From the NCBI GenBank assembly GCA_003117195.1, contig BDSI01000068.1, forward strand, positions 616,970 through 680,969: a stretch of DNA of 64,000 nucleotides. Reading direction: 5' to 3'. Positions 33,201 through 44,400 of the stretch are shown in pieces; positions within the stretch are counted from its first letter, which is position 1; each line of letters begins with the position of its first letter. Origin of the DNA: Eudorina sp. 2006-703-Eu-15 (Eukaryota > Chlorophyta > Chlorophyceae > Chlamydomonadales > Volvocaceae). A program made the translations under genes and the position numbers. Below the pieces are notes generated by a model. It searched no databases. It saw only the letters and a list, made by a program, of their open reading frames with translations, and had not been told where the DNA came from.

Positions 33201-36200
33201 GGGGGAGGGGGGTGCGCCGGGGACGAGCGGCGGGCGCTGCGAGGTTGGTTGGGGAATGGGGGCGCGGCAGTCAGCAGCGGCGGCAGTCAGCGGTTTATTT
33301 TTATACGTACACACACAGGTGTGCTTCTCGCGGCTCAGTTATTCATTTACACACAAACACACACACACACATACACACACAGAGAGGTTTCTTGGCCTAC
33401 TTCTCCCCTTTTGCTGCCCTCTTCCAGGCGCCCGACTACGAGACGGGTGTCCGCAATAACCTGCTGCTGGGTGGCGACAACTGCTCCAGGGCCATCCTCG
33501 TGGGCGCGCTGCTGGCGGGCCAGGTAGGACACATCACCCATCAGCAACCAACACAGCACCGCCGAATGGACGGGCGCACGTTTGGCGGGTCCTGCCATGT
33601 ACCCATGTTGCCGATCTCTTGCCCCGCCTCCGCTGCTGGGTGCGTTTCCTCGTCGTTGTGTTTCCATCCGGAAGGCTCGCGGCGCGCCTCACAAACTAGT
33701 GTCCGGGCATCTCAATCTTCTGTTGATGGTTCTGTCCGCTGCTGCTGGCATGGCGTGGTCCAGGGGGGCGTGTCGGCCATTCCGGCGGCTTGGACGGCCA
33801 AAACTCGCAACTATGTGCAGCTGGCGGCCACCGTGGAGGGCCTCATCAAGATCCGGTGAGATCCAGGGTTAGCTCTAGCAGGGCCAGCGCTTTGGGGGGC
33901 AATCCTAGCAGGGGCAGCGCTTTGGGGGGGGCAATCCTGGCAGGGGCAGCTCTATCAGGGCCAGCGCTTTGGGGGCCAATCCTAGCAGGGGCAGCGCTTT
34001 GGGGGGGGGCAATCCTGGCAGGGGCAGCTCTAGCAGGGGCAGCTCTAGCAGGGGCAGCTCTAGCAGGGGCAGCTCTAGCAGGGGCAGCTCTAGCAGGGGC
34101 AGCTCTAGCAGGGGCAGCTCTAGCAGGGGCAGCTCAAGCAGGGGCAGCTCTTCCGGGAGAACAGCAGCTTTCTCGGAAGTCAGTGGCCGCGGCGGTGCCT
34201 CCGCTGTGTCTCCGCTGTGCGGCTTCGGCGCTTTCCTGCCATCGCCCCTGACGAGTCCTCGGCGGCCCGTGGAGGTCGCTGCCGATCGCCAGCTGTTCCC
34301 GGTCGTTGCGACTGCCGCGGTCTTTGGTCAAATGTGCCACTCATGCTGACTTGTGCACACTGACACATGCCACAAAGGCCGCTGTGTGCGGTGCTCGCTC
34401 CAGCGGAGCGCGCCCGTACCCCACCCCATCCGGCCCCCCACCCCCCCCTCCCGGAGCACAGCGCAGCGGGCAGCAGCGCAGTATAAAATATGTCTACCAA
34501 TTTCCTATTACCCCCCGGAGCACGGCCCCGGGGGCAGTTACCCGGTACGGTGCGCTGGAGAGGCCACTCTTCCTTCATTCCTCCCTTTCTGCCGCCTGCC
34601 CGTTGCTCGGTGGCGATCGCCTTACGGCGATGTAATGATAGATAATGACGGTCACCGTCAAAAGACCCATATACCGTGCAATGGCTGCCTCTGCTCCTTG
34701 CCATGTGGGATCGTAGGTTGGTCAAAGAGGGCGTGACGGCGGTGCAGGACGGAGCCGAGGCGGCGGTGGCGGAAGCCGCCGCGGCGGCTGCGGCGGCCAC
34801 AGCGAGCGCCGACGCCGCCGTCGCTGCCGCCGCGGGCAAGGTCGCGGAGGCGCAGAAGGTGGTTGCGGATGCGACGGCGGCGGCAGCTGCGGCACAGAAC
34901 GCCGCCCAGGCCAAGGTGGCGGCGGCTGAGGACGCGGTGGCGGATAAGGTCACGGCCGTGCAGGCGGGCGTGACGGCGGCGCAGGAGGCGGCGGCGGCCA
35001 AGGTGGCGGATGCGCAGGAGGCGGTGGCCGCCAAGGCGGCGGAGGCCCAAGAGGCGGCGCAGGCTAAGTTGACTGCCGCGCAGGAGGCGGCGGTGGACGC
35101 GGCCGCGGCGGCGCAGGACGCCGCAGCAGCCAAGGCGGCGGCGGTGCAGGAACAGGCTCAGGCGGCGGTCGGAGCTGCTCAGGAGAAAGCAGCAGAGGTA
35201 CGGGGGCTATGGGCGACTGTCCTGCGGGTTTTCGCTCTCTTGATGAGCGACTAAGAAGGATAAGGGCAAAGGGGGCGATGGGTCGAATGGATGGCGATGG
35301 AACGAATGAGTGCTAAGATGCGGCCACTTCGTGACCAGAGCGTGTCGACCCACAGATCTGGGGGTTATTTTCAAAAAAAGAAAGAAACCCGAAACGGGCA
35401 AGTGTCTTACTGGGGTTGGGGGATAAATTAAAAAAAGAAATTCACCCAAAAACCGACACTACCTTCCCTGGGGTTGGGGGAGGTAGTGTCTTACATCACC
35501 GAAGGCCAGGGCATGTTGGGGAAGGTCTCTGCAGGTCAGATGCTAGCAGTGGGACGTGGTGCACAGTGGAGTTATCGTTGTCGTGACCTGATGAGTTGCG
35601 TTGTTCTTGTTGTCCTGGATGTATGCGGCCTGCCGCCCTGCACCCCGGGCCATCGTGGCTGCCCATCGGTTACACTGGAGGGAGGGAGGGAGGGAGGGAG
35701 GGAGGGAGGGAGGTGGCGTCCTGGGTTTAAAGAAAGTAATGAGGAAGCGGCGGTCTCTTGGTGGTGGTTGTGTAGACAGTTGGTCTCGCGCCCTGACTGA
35801 TTTACGTCTGGCTTTGCGCTGTTGACATGCTCCGCAGGCGCAGCAGGCAGTTGCCAGCACCGTCGCCCAGGCCGAGGCGGCCGCCGCCTCGGCCGCCGCG
35901 CAGGCGCAAGCCGCAGCAGCGGCAGCGGAGGAGAAGGCCACGGCGGCTGCGACTGCGGCCGCGGCCCAGGTCCAGGAGACGCAGGCGAAGGCGCAGGCCG
36001 CGGCCGACCAGGCAGCCGCCAAGGCAGGGGAGGCGGTCACGGCGGCGCAGGACAAGGCTGCTGAAGCGCAAGCGGCGGCCGCGGGGGCCGCAGCCCGGGC
36101 GGAGGCAGCGGCGACGGACGCGGTGAATGCGGCGCAGGAGACGGTGGCGGCGCAGCAGGCGGCGGCAGCGGAGAAGGTGGCGGCCATGGAGGAACAGGCC

Positions 36201-37873
36201 GAGGCGGCCGCGGCTGCAGCTCAGGCTAAGGCGGTTGAGGTGAGGAGGGACGAGGGAGGGACGGGGGTGCGGTATAGGAATTGAGTAGACACCTATGATT
36301 CCGAGGAGGGGCGGGGAAATCTACCAAGATCGGGGGCTCGGAGAGCGGTTCAACAGCCCTCTGCGCAGCGCATCTGGTTGGCGGCGGCCATCGAGCGCCA
36401 AACGCCCGGAAGGGTTGCGATAGCCTAGGCCGGAAACGGAGTGGCGTACCGGGTGGTGGTGGTGGTGGTGGTGCTGTAGCTAGGCCGGAGAGGAACTAGC
36501 TTAGCGGGGGGCCACGCACGGAGAGAGTGATGAAAGAGGTGCGGTATGCGCCGAAATCAGTGCAAGCAAGCAAACCATCACTACTACATCACGGCTGGGG
36601 CATTAACGCGTGCCATGCCGACAGCACAGGCCCAGCACAGGCCTACCCCTGCCTGTGCAAAGGAAACGATTTTACTGACCTGCGGAAGGGCGGACGGGAA
36701 CACGGGAAGCCAGGCGAAGCCAGGCGAAGCAGCACAGCGCTGGCAACGCGTGTGATGAGGAAATAGCCCTGCCATGTCTTGGCCTTGTCGCGAGGGACTG
36801 CTGAAAGGCGCAACGGTGGTGCGTTGGCGCCGCAGGCACAGGAGGCGGCCGCTGCTCAGGCCAAGGCTGCTGCAGATGCTGCAGCCAGCCAGGCGCACGC
36901 CGCCGCGTCAGCGGCGCAGGAGAAGGCGGCCGCGGCCCAGGCCGCTGTCGCGGACAAGGTGGAGGAAACGCAGGCAAAGGCGCAGGAAGCGGCCGACGCT
37001 GCGGCTGCCAAGGCGGCCGCGACCGCGACTGCGGCGCAGGAGCAGGCAGCCGCGGCGGCGACTGCAGCGCAGGAGAAGGTAGCGGCGGCGCAGGAGCAAG
37101 CAGCAGCGGCCGCGAATGCGGCGCAAGAGAAGGCGGCCGCGGCGGCGACTGCGGCGCAGGAGCAGGCAGCCGCGGCGGCGACTGCAGCGCAGGAGCAGGC
37201 AGCCGCGGCGGCGACTGCAGCGCAGGAGAAGGTAGCGGCGGCGCAGGAGCAAGCAGCAGCGGCCGCGAATGCGGCGCAAGAGAAGGCGGCTGCGGCGGCG
37301 AGTGCGGCGCAGGAGCAGGCAGCAGCGGCAGCCACTGCGGCGCAGGATCAAGCAGCTGCGGCGGCGACTGCAGCGCAAGAGAAGGCGGCCGCGGCGGCGA
37401 CTGCGGCGCAGGAGAAGGCAGCAGCGGCAGCCACTGCGGCGCAGGAGAAGGCAGCAGCGGCAGCCACTGCGGCGCAGGAGACGGCGACGGCGGCGCAAGA
37501 GGCGGCGGCGGGCAAGGCCGCAGAGCTGCAACAAGCCGCGCAGGCCAAGGCCGCGGACGTTACGGCTGCGGCTGCGGCGGCTCAGTCTGCGGCCGCTCAG
37601 GCGGTTCAGGACAAGGCAGCGGCCGCCAAGGCAGGGGCCGGGGAAATTGCCGCCGACGTGCAGGAGGGCGCGGCATCGGCGGTGGCAAGCGCTGCCGCGA
37701 AGGCGGACGACATCAAGGTTCAAATGGCGGGCGCGGCGGCGGGCGCGCAGAAAGCCGCGGCGGACGCGGTCTCTGGCTTCACAGCCGTCACGTCGGCGGC
37801 CAAGCCGGGGCCACCACCGGCTTCAGGCGGGGCTGCCGCGCCTAACGATCAGTGCTGCTGCACCATCATGTAG
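30212..37873 (+). CDS. ADP-ribosylglycohydrolase-family domain fused to Ala-rich 11-mer repeat tail with CaaX box, 11 exons
   Basis: Exons: 30212-30289, 30704-30904, 31318-31443, 31724-31897, 32597-32717, 33079-33179, 33428-33523, 33764-33855, 34717-35197, 35838-36239, 36836-37873, with all phases consistent, giving 969 aa. Residues 1-329 match the family in order: RAALLGAFVADAATSSLHWIY, FYTCGLGDLSPYGEELLPL, DNQANCFVKAPAVVALY, AQQNNDVAVE and GGDNCSRAILVGALLAG. Canonical members hydrolyse ADP-ribose from proteins or metabolites using paired Asp metal ligands. Here only the first acidic residue of each pair seems kept (GD for TDD, DNCS for DxD), so activity is uncertain. Residues 330-969 are a tail of Ala, Gln, Glu and Lys, largely 11-residue units such as AAQEQAAAAAT, like LEA-3 or lipid-binding helices. 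It ends QCCCTIM, a CaaX box (CTIM, farnesyl-type) behind two more Cys. Intron 3 uses a GC donor. The CG|G junction into LVKEGVTAVQ joins the tail to the domain. Confidence 0.85.
34021..34150. repeat. 15-bp minisatellite
   Basis: Unit GGGGCAGCTCTAGCA, about 8.7 near-perfect copies. Degenerate, interrupted copies extend left to about 33870. It lies in intron 8 of the ADP-ribosylglycohydrolase gene, between the domain and the tail exons. Confidence 0.95.
35373..35455. repeat. A-rich dispersed repeat-like sequence, doubled
   Basis: Two stretches, TTCAAAAAAAGAAAGAAACCC and TAAATTAAAAAAAGAAATTC, resemble the A-rich half of the dispersed repeat at 644-704. They are in intron 9 of the ADP-ribosylglycohydrolase gene. 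Confidence 0.4.
35677..35713. repeat. (GGGA)n microsatellite
   Basis: Nine tandem GGGA units in intron 9 of the ADP-ribosylglycohydrolase gene. Confidence 0.95.
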
Positions 37874-40800
37874 GGTGGGTGCGCTGCAGAAAAACACCCG
37901 GGCAGCACACATGTGCGCGCGGGTTTCCTCGCTGCACATGCGTGTTTGCGGGCATATGGGTTTCCTCACAATGGATGCATGCATGCCGTAAATGCGCGCA
38001 CACATAGGCGCGGCGAGCGCGCCGCTCTGTCGAACACACGCTTGGTGTGCCTACTAGCGCGGGAGCAGCCGCGCGGTGCGGCAACACGCACGCACACACG
38101 CACACAGACCTACTCTTCGCTGAGCACACAGTCACCATGGGAGAGAGAATGAGCTGTATTCCCGCTGAATTATACAATAGATCAAACGCATTCCTGTGGG
38201 GTTTGCCAGCGGTCGGGCAGACGTGTCCTCTGCCGCGACTGCCTGTCCGCACGTGTGTCCAGTCGCACCCGTTCCGCGGCGCAGCGCGGTGTGTTTAGAG
38301 TCAAGAAATCCGCCCGACCTGTGTGTTGTGGTCGCGATTAGGCATTGATTGGCTCCTGCTGGTCCCGGCTGGTGGCCGGTCAGGCGGTGGTGACGAGGCG
38401 GTGGTGCGGAGGCGAGGGCGGCGCGATCGGGAGGCGATGGTGGCTGTTCCGTAGCCGCGGAAGCGGCAAGGGCGCTGTCCTTCACGTTAAGGCGACGGCG
38501 GGGCGGTGGCTGTCCTTGGGGGAAGGAAGGGCGGGGTTGCTTTCTGGCGGCGTGGCGGGTGCGGGCCAAGCCGGTGGGGGGCCATAGATGTTGTGCATGT
38601 GCCCACCTTCGAGGCTCCACACGCGATCGGCCCTGTGAACGAGTCGAAGCATTTCTGGTGTCTTATCTCAAGCCTGTGTTCAGGTCGTATGGCCCGGGAT
38701 GGGGCCGACCGGGCCGGGATGGACTGGGTTCGGTGGTGTGCCGCAACGCCCCTCTGCCAGCGTGTTAAAACGAAGCAAGCCGCCGGGGGCGGCGGTCGCT
38801 TCGCCTCGGCGGCGGTCGCTTCGCGTCCATGAATTCCTACCATGAAACCCACCCAGGCCAGCATCCAATCCCAGTGCCGCTGGCCGGGTCCTCGGGACGC
38901 ATGCCTTCCTGGCTGCGCCTGCGGCGTCAGGCAAGGGGACGGCGTGTGGCGATGTGGGCGGGGGGAACGTTGGCAAATGGGTGAGTTCCGCGGACCTGTG
39001 CCCCGCGGGGCCCCCAGGCTATGCGTGCAGCGCCCAGGGGCAGCAAGCCCTGGCGTGCCCGCTGTGTCTGTCCGTGTGTGCCGGGTGCGGGTGCGGGTGG
39101 CGTCTGCACGGGATGTGGGATGCCAGGGGCGTGCAAGGGATGGAGATGCCCGTTGGGATTGCTTTGCTGGGAGCCCCAGGCTCACGAGGCCGGTCGGGTT
39201 TGGCCGTTTGTCATTTGCGGTTTGCCGTGTGTCAAGACGGAAACCGCCGGGCGGCTGGCTGCGAGTCAATCGGCAATGAGATGGGGAACCAGGTAGCGCC
39301 CAGGATGTAATGGCGTGTGAGCTCTGGCGGCACACGGTGCTCGGTCCGCCGGCTCTGCTGCGCCTCTCGTCTCTGTCTCTCGGGGAGGAGGAGGAGGAGG
39401 AGGAGGAGGAGGAGGAGGAGGACAAAGCTCCAGGGTTACGAGAGCGAGGGCACGGCGGCAAGAGGGGCACGTTTGCGGCGGCGGCGCCCCGCCCAGGGGC
39501 GACGGTCCCCACCGGGCTGCTGTGCACAGCCAGGTCAAGGATGGGGTGTGCGGGTGGGCTCGGTCTTGCGGATCAACGGCGATTGAGCTGCACTGCCTCA
39601 CACACTCTCGCCGTAAACCTATGCCTGAAACTGTGGGGACTGGACGAGGGCCGTCCGTACAAGGTGGAGCCCTTTTCTGTGCTTCGTGAGAAACCCGGCC
39701 GAACCGTTTTCTGTGTATAGGTTATGTGTTTGGGAGTGCCAGAGGTTGGGGCACATTATTAATTTATACGAAACTGTAGCTCTTAAAGAGCCCGAGTTGT
39801 GCGGTACGGTGCGGTCGGTTAGGAGCTGTCGCGAGTGGGGCTTGAATGGTGCACGCGCTGGTGAACGGAGCTCTCGGCGGCTATGCAATCCCCGTTACAG
39901 GAGCAAAAATAGCAGCAGCAGCGGCGGCGGCGGTTGAGAGGGCACTTGCGGAGCGTCCTGAACACGCGCTTGTTGACGTGTTCCTTTGCGACAGCTTGCA
40001 GCCCACCAGCGCGGACCGGCACGGAAACGCGCGCGGTCGCCCCCGGCTGATCGGGGACAGTGGCCCATGTCATTTTTTGGCGTGACGCGGCCCCACGGAC
40101 GGATTTCCGAGAGCGAGTATGTGGTATACCTTCGTGATTGGGGTTGCGCGTTGTCCACCTCGCTCAAGCGGCGGTCTCTAGTGGCGCTGGCGCACGGCTG
40201 ATGGCAGACTTGCGTCGCGGCAAAATAGCAATGCATACATCCGGGTCATCGGCGAATGCCGTCGTGTGTGTGTATATGTGTGTGTGCGTATGTGTTACAT
40301 ATCAGGCCAAGGGCTGCTGACCCAGCCCGAACGGAAAGACCGCCGAAGCACTCTCCTCCCCTTGCGGAGGAAGAAAAGGGGCGTGTGTGTCCTTCGGTGC
40401 CTGGTGTGTATCCTTCGGTGTGTCATTTTTTGTGCAACAAAACAGGCTTCAACTCGCGCGGCGCGGCGCTCACACCTCGACTCGCGTGAGCCTGCCAACG
40501 TCCAAACTCTGTCTCATCTTGTGTGGCGTTGCACGAGTCCTGCAAACTGCTTGACGATAATGGGGACGGGGCGCGAGCTTGGCCGTGTGCTCTGCACGCT
40601 CACCTGGCCGATTGACGGGACACGGGGCGAAGGAGCTGCCGACGTACCCGGCATTCGTGATCATCGCAGAAATCGTTTTCTCAGATCCACCGAATCTGCG
40701 GGCGGGCCGAGTTGTGCCGGTTAGTGATGTAGAGTTCAGGGGAAGGGAGCTGTTCGGTGTGTGTTTGTCGACGACGCCGTCGTCACAACGCTGCCTTTCG

Positions 40801-41469
40801 GGGCAGCCCCGGCGCACAATAATTGTTGAAATTAACATGCAGCCCCGGGCCGTCATGCCGGTCATGCCAAGGAGCATCGCTTCACCAACCCAGAGAACCC
40901 AAGAGCTGCACAGGAGGTACCGGCCGGCGGCTCCCCGGGGATGGGGCTGAAGCCCGACCGCTCATAGCTCCTGTCCAGTACACCACCTGTCGCAACCGGA
41001 TGAACCAATCCCGAGGTGACCGCAAGGCGGAGCAACAACCCTGCATCCAAAATTAGGTACATGATGAGTGCCATGAAACATGTATACATCTGCCCAACCG
41101 TCTTCTTTGGGCGGGCATATGTGTGGTTTTGTACTTGTACGACGTTCCAGGCTGTGCGGGTCAACCGCCAACGGCAACCATCAAAACATACAGGTCGTCA
41201 GCGGATGCGTTCATAGCTTCATTCCTTCATACACATCATACATTTTCCACGTCCATGGCCTCCTCTAGTTAAGAGCTTTTACACTCAAGCACTTGGTTGC
41301 GTGTCTTGGAGAGGATTTCGGCTTCGGCCTAGTTCCGCTGATGTGTAATCATGTGACAACAAACTCAGAACTTACTTTACATAAATTATAAGTTTGCAAT
41401 TCAAGAACTAGATTGGAGCGAACTGAAGCCGCAACAGAGTCAGCTGCTAACCGAACGCAGCAGCTAATT
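37874..41469. other. Intergenic between ADP-ribosylglycohydrolase and WDR82 genes
   Basis: About 3.6 kb holding the 3' UTR of the upstream gene and the promoter of WDR82. The first plus-strand TGTAA after the stop is at 39306-39310, which would make a long 3' UTR, so the true end is unsure. A (GGA)n run is at 39386-39421. A 79-codon frame at 39846-40085 and a 346-codon minus frame at 38487-39527 lack convincing protein character. Confidence 0.55.
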
Positions 41470-44400
41470 ATGGCGCAGCAGTTGGCACTGGACGACCGCG
41501 TCTTGCGAGCAATGGGAGTGGGAAAGTGTTTTAAGGTATAATTCCTTCTATCGAGCCGCTGTTTCCCCTTCACCAGCCAAAGCTGACCGCCGCCTGTCCG
41601 CTGCATTCAACCCGACACTCATACCTAAAGGATGGCCACCAGCGCATCAACTCGATGGACTTCTGCCGAACGGAGGACCTGCTGGTCACGGCCAGCGACG
41701 ATGACTCGATCCGTGTGTACGATGTCGCGAGGGGCGTGCCTCTGGACACCCTCCACAGCAGAAAATACGGCGTCCAGAACGTGTGCTTCACGCACGACCC
41801 CACCTGCATAGTCTACGCCTCCCGAAAGGTACCCCGGCGGCCGGTGGGGGCTACCCGCGCTGTGCACTCGGCCGCTCCCCCTACCTCGGGATGGGGCAGA
41901 CCAGATGGGGGGAAGGGGGCAGCGGAAGGCCCACAGGCAGGGCAAAGGGGGGCGCGGTGTCAGCGGAGCAGCCCGCAAGGCGCCGGCCCGAGGGCCCAGG
42001 CACCCCGCGCGCACACACACACGTACCCTGCGCCGGTTGGGGGGTGGGGTGTCCGTGCATTGCACCGCGCCAACGAGGGGGGACCCCGAATGACTGCTTC
42101 CCCCTCCCCCTCATCTCCGGAGAGGGGCACTGGAGGGGGACTGCGCAAACCATGTGGTGCGCCTGCCCGTCCTACCCCCGAGCCCCCGCCGCCCTGCTCA
42201 GGGCTTTGTGTGCTCAGGGCGCCCTGGGTTGGGTGCTTGGGCCGGGGTGGTGTGGGGGTGGGTCAGGCTGGGTGCCTTGCCGCGCTGCGTTGCGTCGGTC
42301 GGGGTGGGGCAGGGGTGGTTTGTTGGCGCACAGGAGGTGGGTGCGGCTGGGCCCGGTCCTGCGGCTTCTACGTGCTGAGGCGTGCCCATCAAGCCGCCTG
42401 ATGAGTGATAACTGCGCTCCCCCTGCCCCTGCCCCTCCCCCTCCCCCTCCCCCTGCCCCTCCCGGGTCGCCTCGACACGCCCCTCCCTCTCACCTCTCCT
42501 GGAGCCATACGTAACCCTGTCCACTTGCACGGCCCACTCCCTGCCCCTCACTCCCTGCCCGCTCCCTCCCTGCCCGCTCCCCCCTTGGCGGCAGTCCACG
42601 GGTCGGGAGGGCGGGCCGCTCAAGCCCATCGAGGCCCACGCGCTCCGATACCACTCGCTGTACTCCAACACCTACCTGCGCTACTTCATGGGCCACACAG
42701 CCCAGGTGGGGGCGCGGGGGGAGCTTAGGGAGGGAGGGAGGGAGGGCGGTTTCGCTGTCGTGATTAACATACCATATGGAGGAGGGCCACACGGCGCAGG
42801 TGGAGGGGCTGGCGGACGCGGAGGGTTGGGGTGGGGGTCGTTTTCGCACTAAATAGGGGCGGGGAGGGAGGAGAGAGGGCGGCCGGCGGGGGCTTGGTCT
42901 GTAGGGTGTGTGTGCGTGTGTGTGTGTGTGTGTGTGTGCACAGGCGAGGAATGTGCTTCGGTGGGTATTGGGAGCAAGGACTGCCGCAGGGCCGGCGACC
43001 CATCCCCCCCGGGAGGTGGCGGCGCCGCTGATGGGGGCTTTCCGGCTCTCCCCCGGCCACCCACCCACCTCCCCGTGCCCCATTCCCCATCCCCGTGCTC
43101 CGGTCCATCTGCCTGCAGGTCAACTCGCTGTGCATGTCCCCCAAGAACGACACCCTGGTGTCCGCTGCGCAGGTGGGGCAGTGGGGGGGAGGGGGGGGAG
43201 GGGAAGGGGGGGAGGGGAGGGAAGCGGGCGAGGGGTGTAGGTCTGCCCTGCCCTGTCCTGTCCAGCCGCCAGCCCACGCCAGCCCAGCCGCCTCTGCAGA
43301 GGGCATCTCAACGAGCGCCAGCGCACAAGAGCCCGTCCCACCCCGCGGCATGACGTCATCGCACCTCTCCGCGGTTCTAGTGACGCCTACTCGCCCACGG
43401 CGACCCTCCGCCCCCCCTGGACCCGGATCCGACCCGCAGGACAAGACTGTACGGCTGTGGGACATACGGACCAACATCTGCCAGGGCTGCCTACAGGTGG
43501 GAGCTCCAGGGGGGGATGGGGGGGTGAGGGGGTTTCGGGGCCACCCAGGACGGCGCACTCAGGCCCGGGTCGCATCTGGGTACTTGGTTCGCATCCCGGG
43601 TGGGGTGGGCTGGGGCGCGGTGGGGTCCGAACCGCGTCTGTTCACGCCGTGTATGTGTACGTGTTATTTACGAATGTGGGGATGTTATGTGTATGTGTTA
43701 TGCACGAATGTGTATGTTTTATGTACGAATGTGTATGTTTTATGTACGAATGTGTATTTTTATATACGAACGCACCACGCGCAGGTCCCCGGCAACCCCA
43801 CCGCCACCATCGACCAGCAGGGCCTCGTCTTCGCCGTAGCCACCGAGTCGGGCATCATCAAGTTGTACGACTTGAGATCGTACGACAAGGGCCCCTTCGA
43901 CACCTTCACGGTACGGCAGGGCCCGGAGAACGGGGAGCGCCGACTGGGGACGGGCTGGCTGAGGGGGGACCGGACGCTGTGCTGTGCTGTGCTGTGCTGC
44001 GCTGCGCTGCGCCCTGTGGGTCCTCGAGGGCCGCGTTCTGCGCATTCTTGCGGATTCGGCCCCCACCCGCCCCCTCCCCCCGGCGGCGGATGTGGGCGGA
44101 TATGTCGATATCTGGCCCCTCTGCGCAGTCGGCAGCCCAGAGGCTCAAAAGGGGGGCGGGGAGGGCTGTTGGGTGCCGGGCACCCCAGGGCCTCCTCGCC
44201 CGCCGCAGGGCTGTGCCCCCACACCCGGGGGGGGCGGGGGCGCGTCTTACCGACCGCGCATCGGCGCCGGCACGACACTGGCGACCGTTTGGCGGGCTGC
44301 TTTCGCTGCTAAGTGGTGTTTTCCTCCGCCCTTCTTCGCCCCGCCCCTCGGCCCCCCCTTCAATTCCCCCCTTCCCCCCCTTTCGCCGGACAGTCTTTAC

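Noticed and set aside
33855..33860. TGA as the stop codon of a short ADP-ribosylglycohydrolase
   Set aside because: It overlaps a strong GTGAGA donor, and the tail exon at 34717 joins in the required phase. RNA evidence would settle it.
38487..39527. 346-codon minus-strand frame rich in Ser, Arg and Pro
   Set aside because: No domain, no consistent codon bias, a poly-Ser run that comes from a GGA microsatellite, and no flanking exons in phase.
39846..40085. 79-codon plus frame starting MVHALVNGALGGYAIPV
   Set aside because: Partly plausible composition, but it contains a GCA/GCG run, has no family and no clear neighbouring exons.
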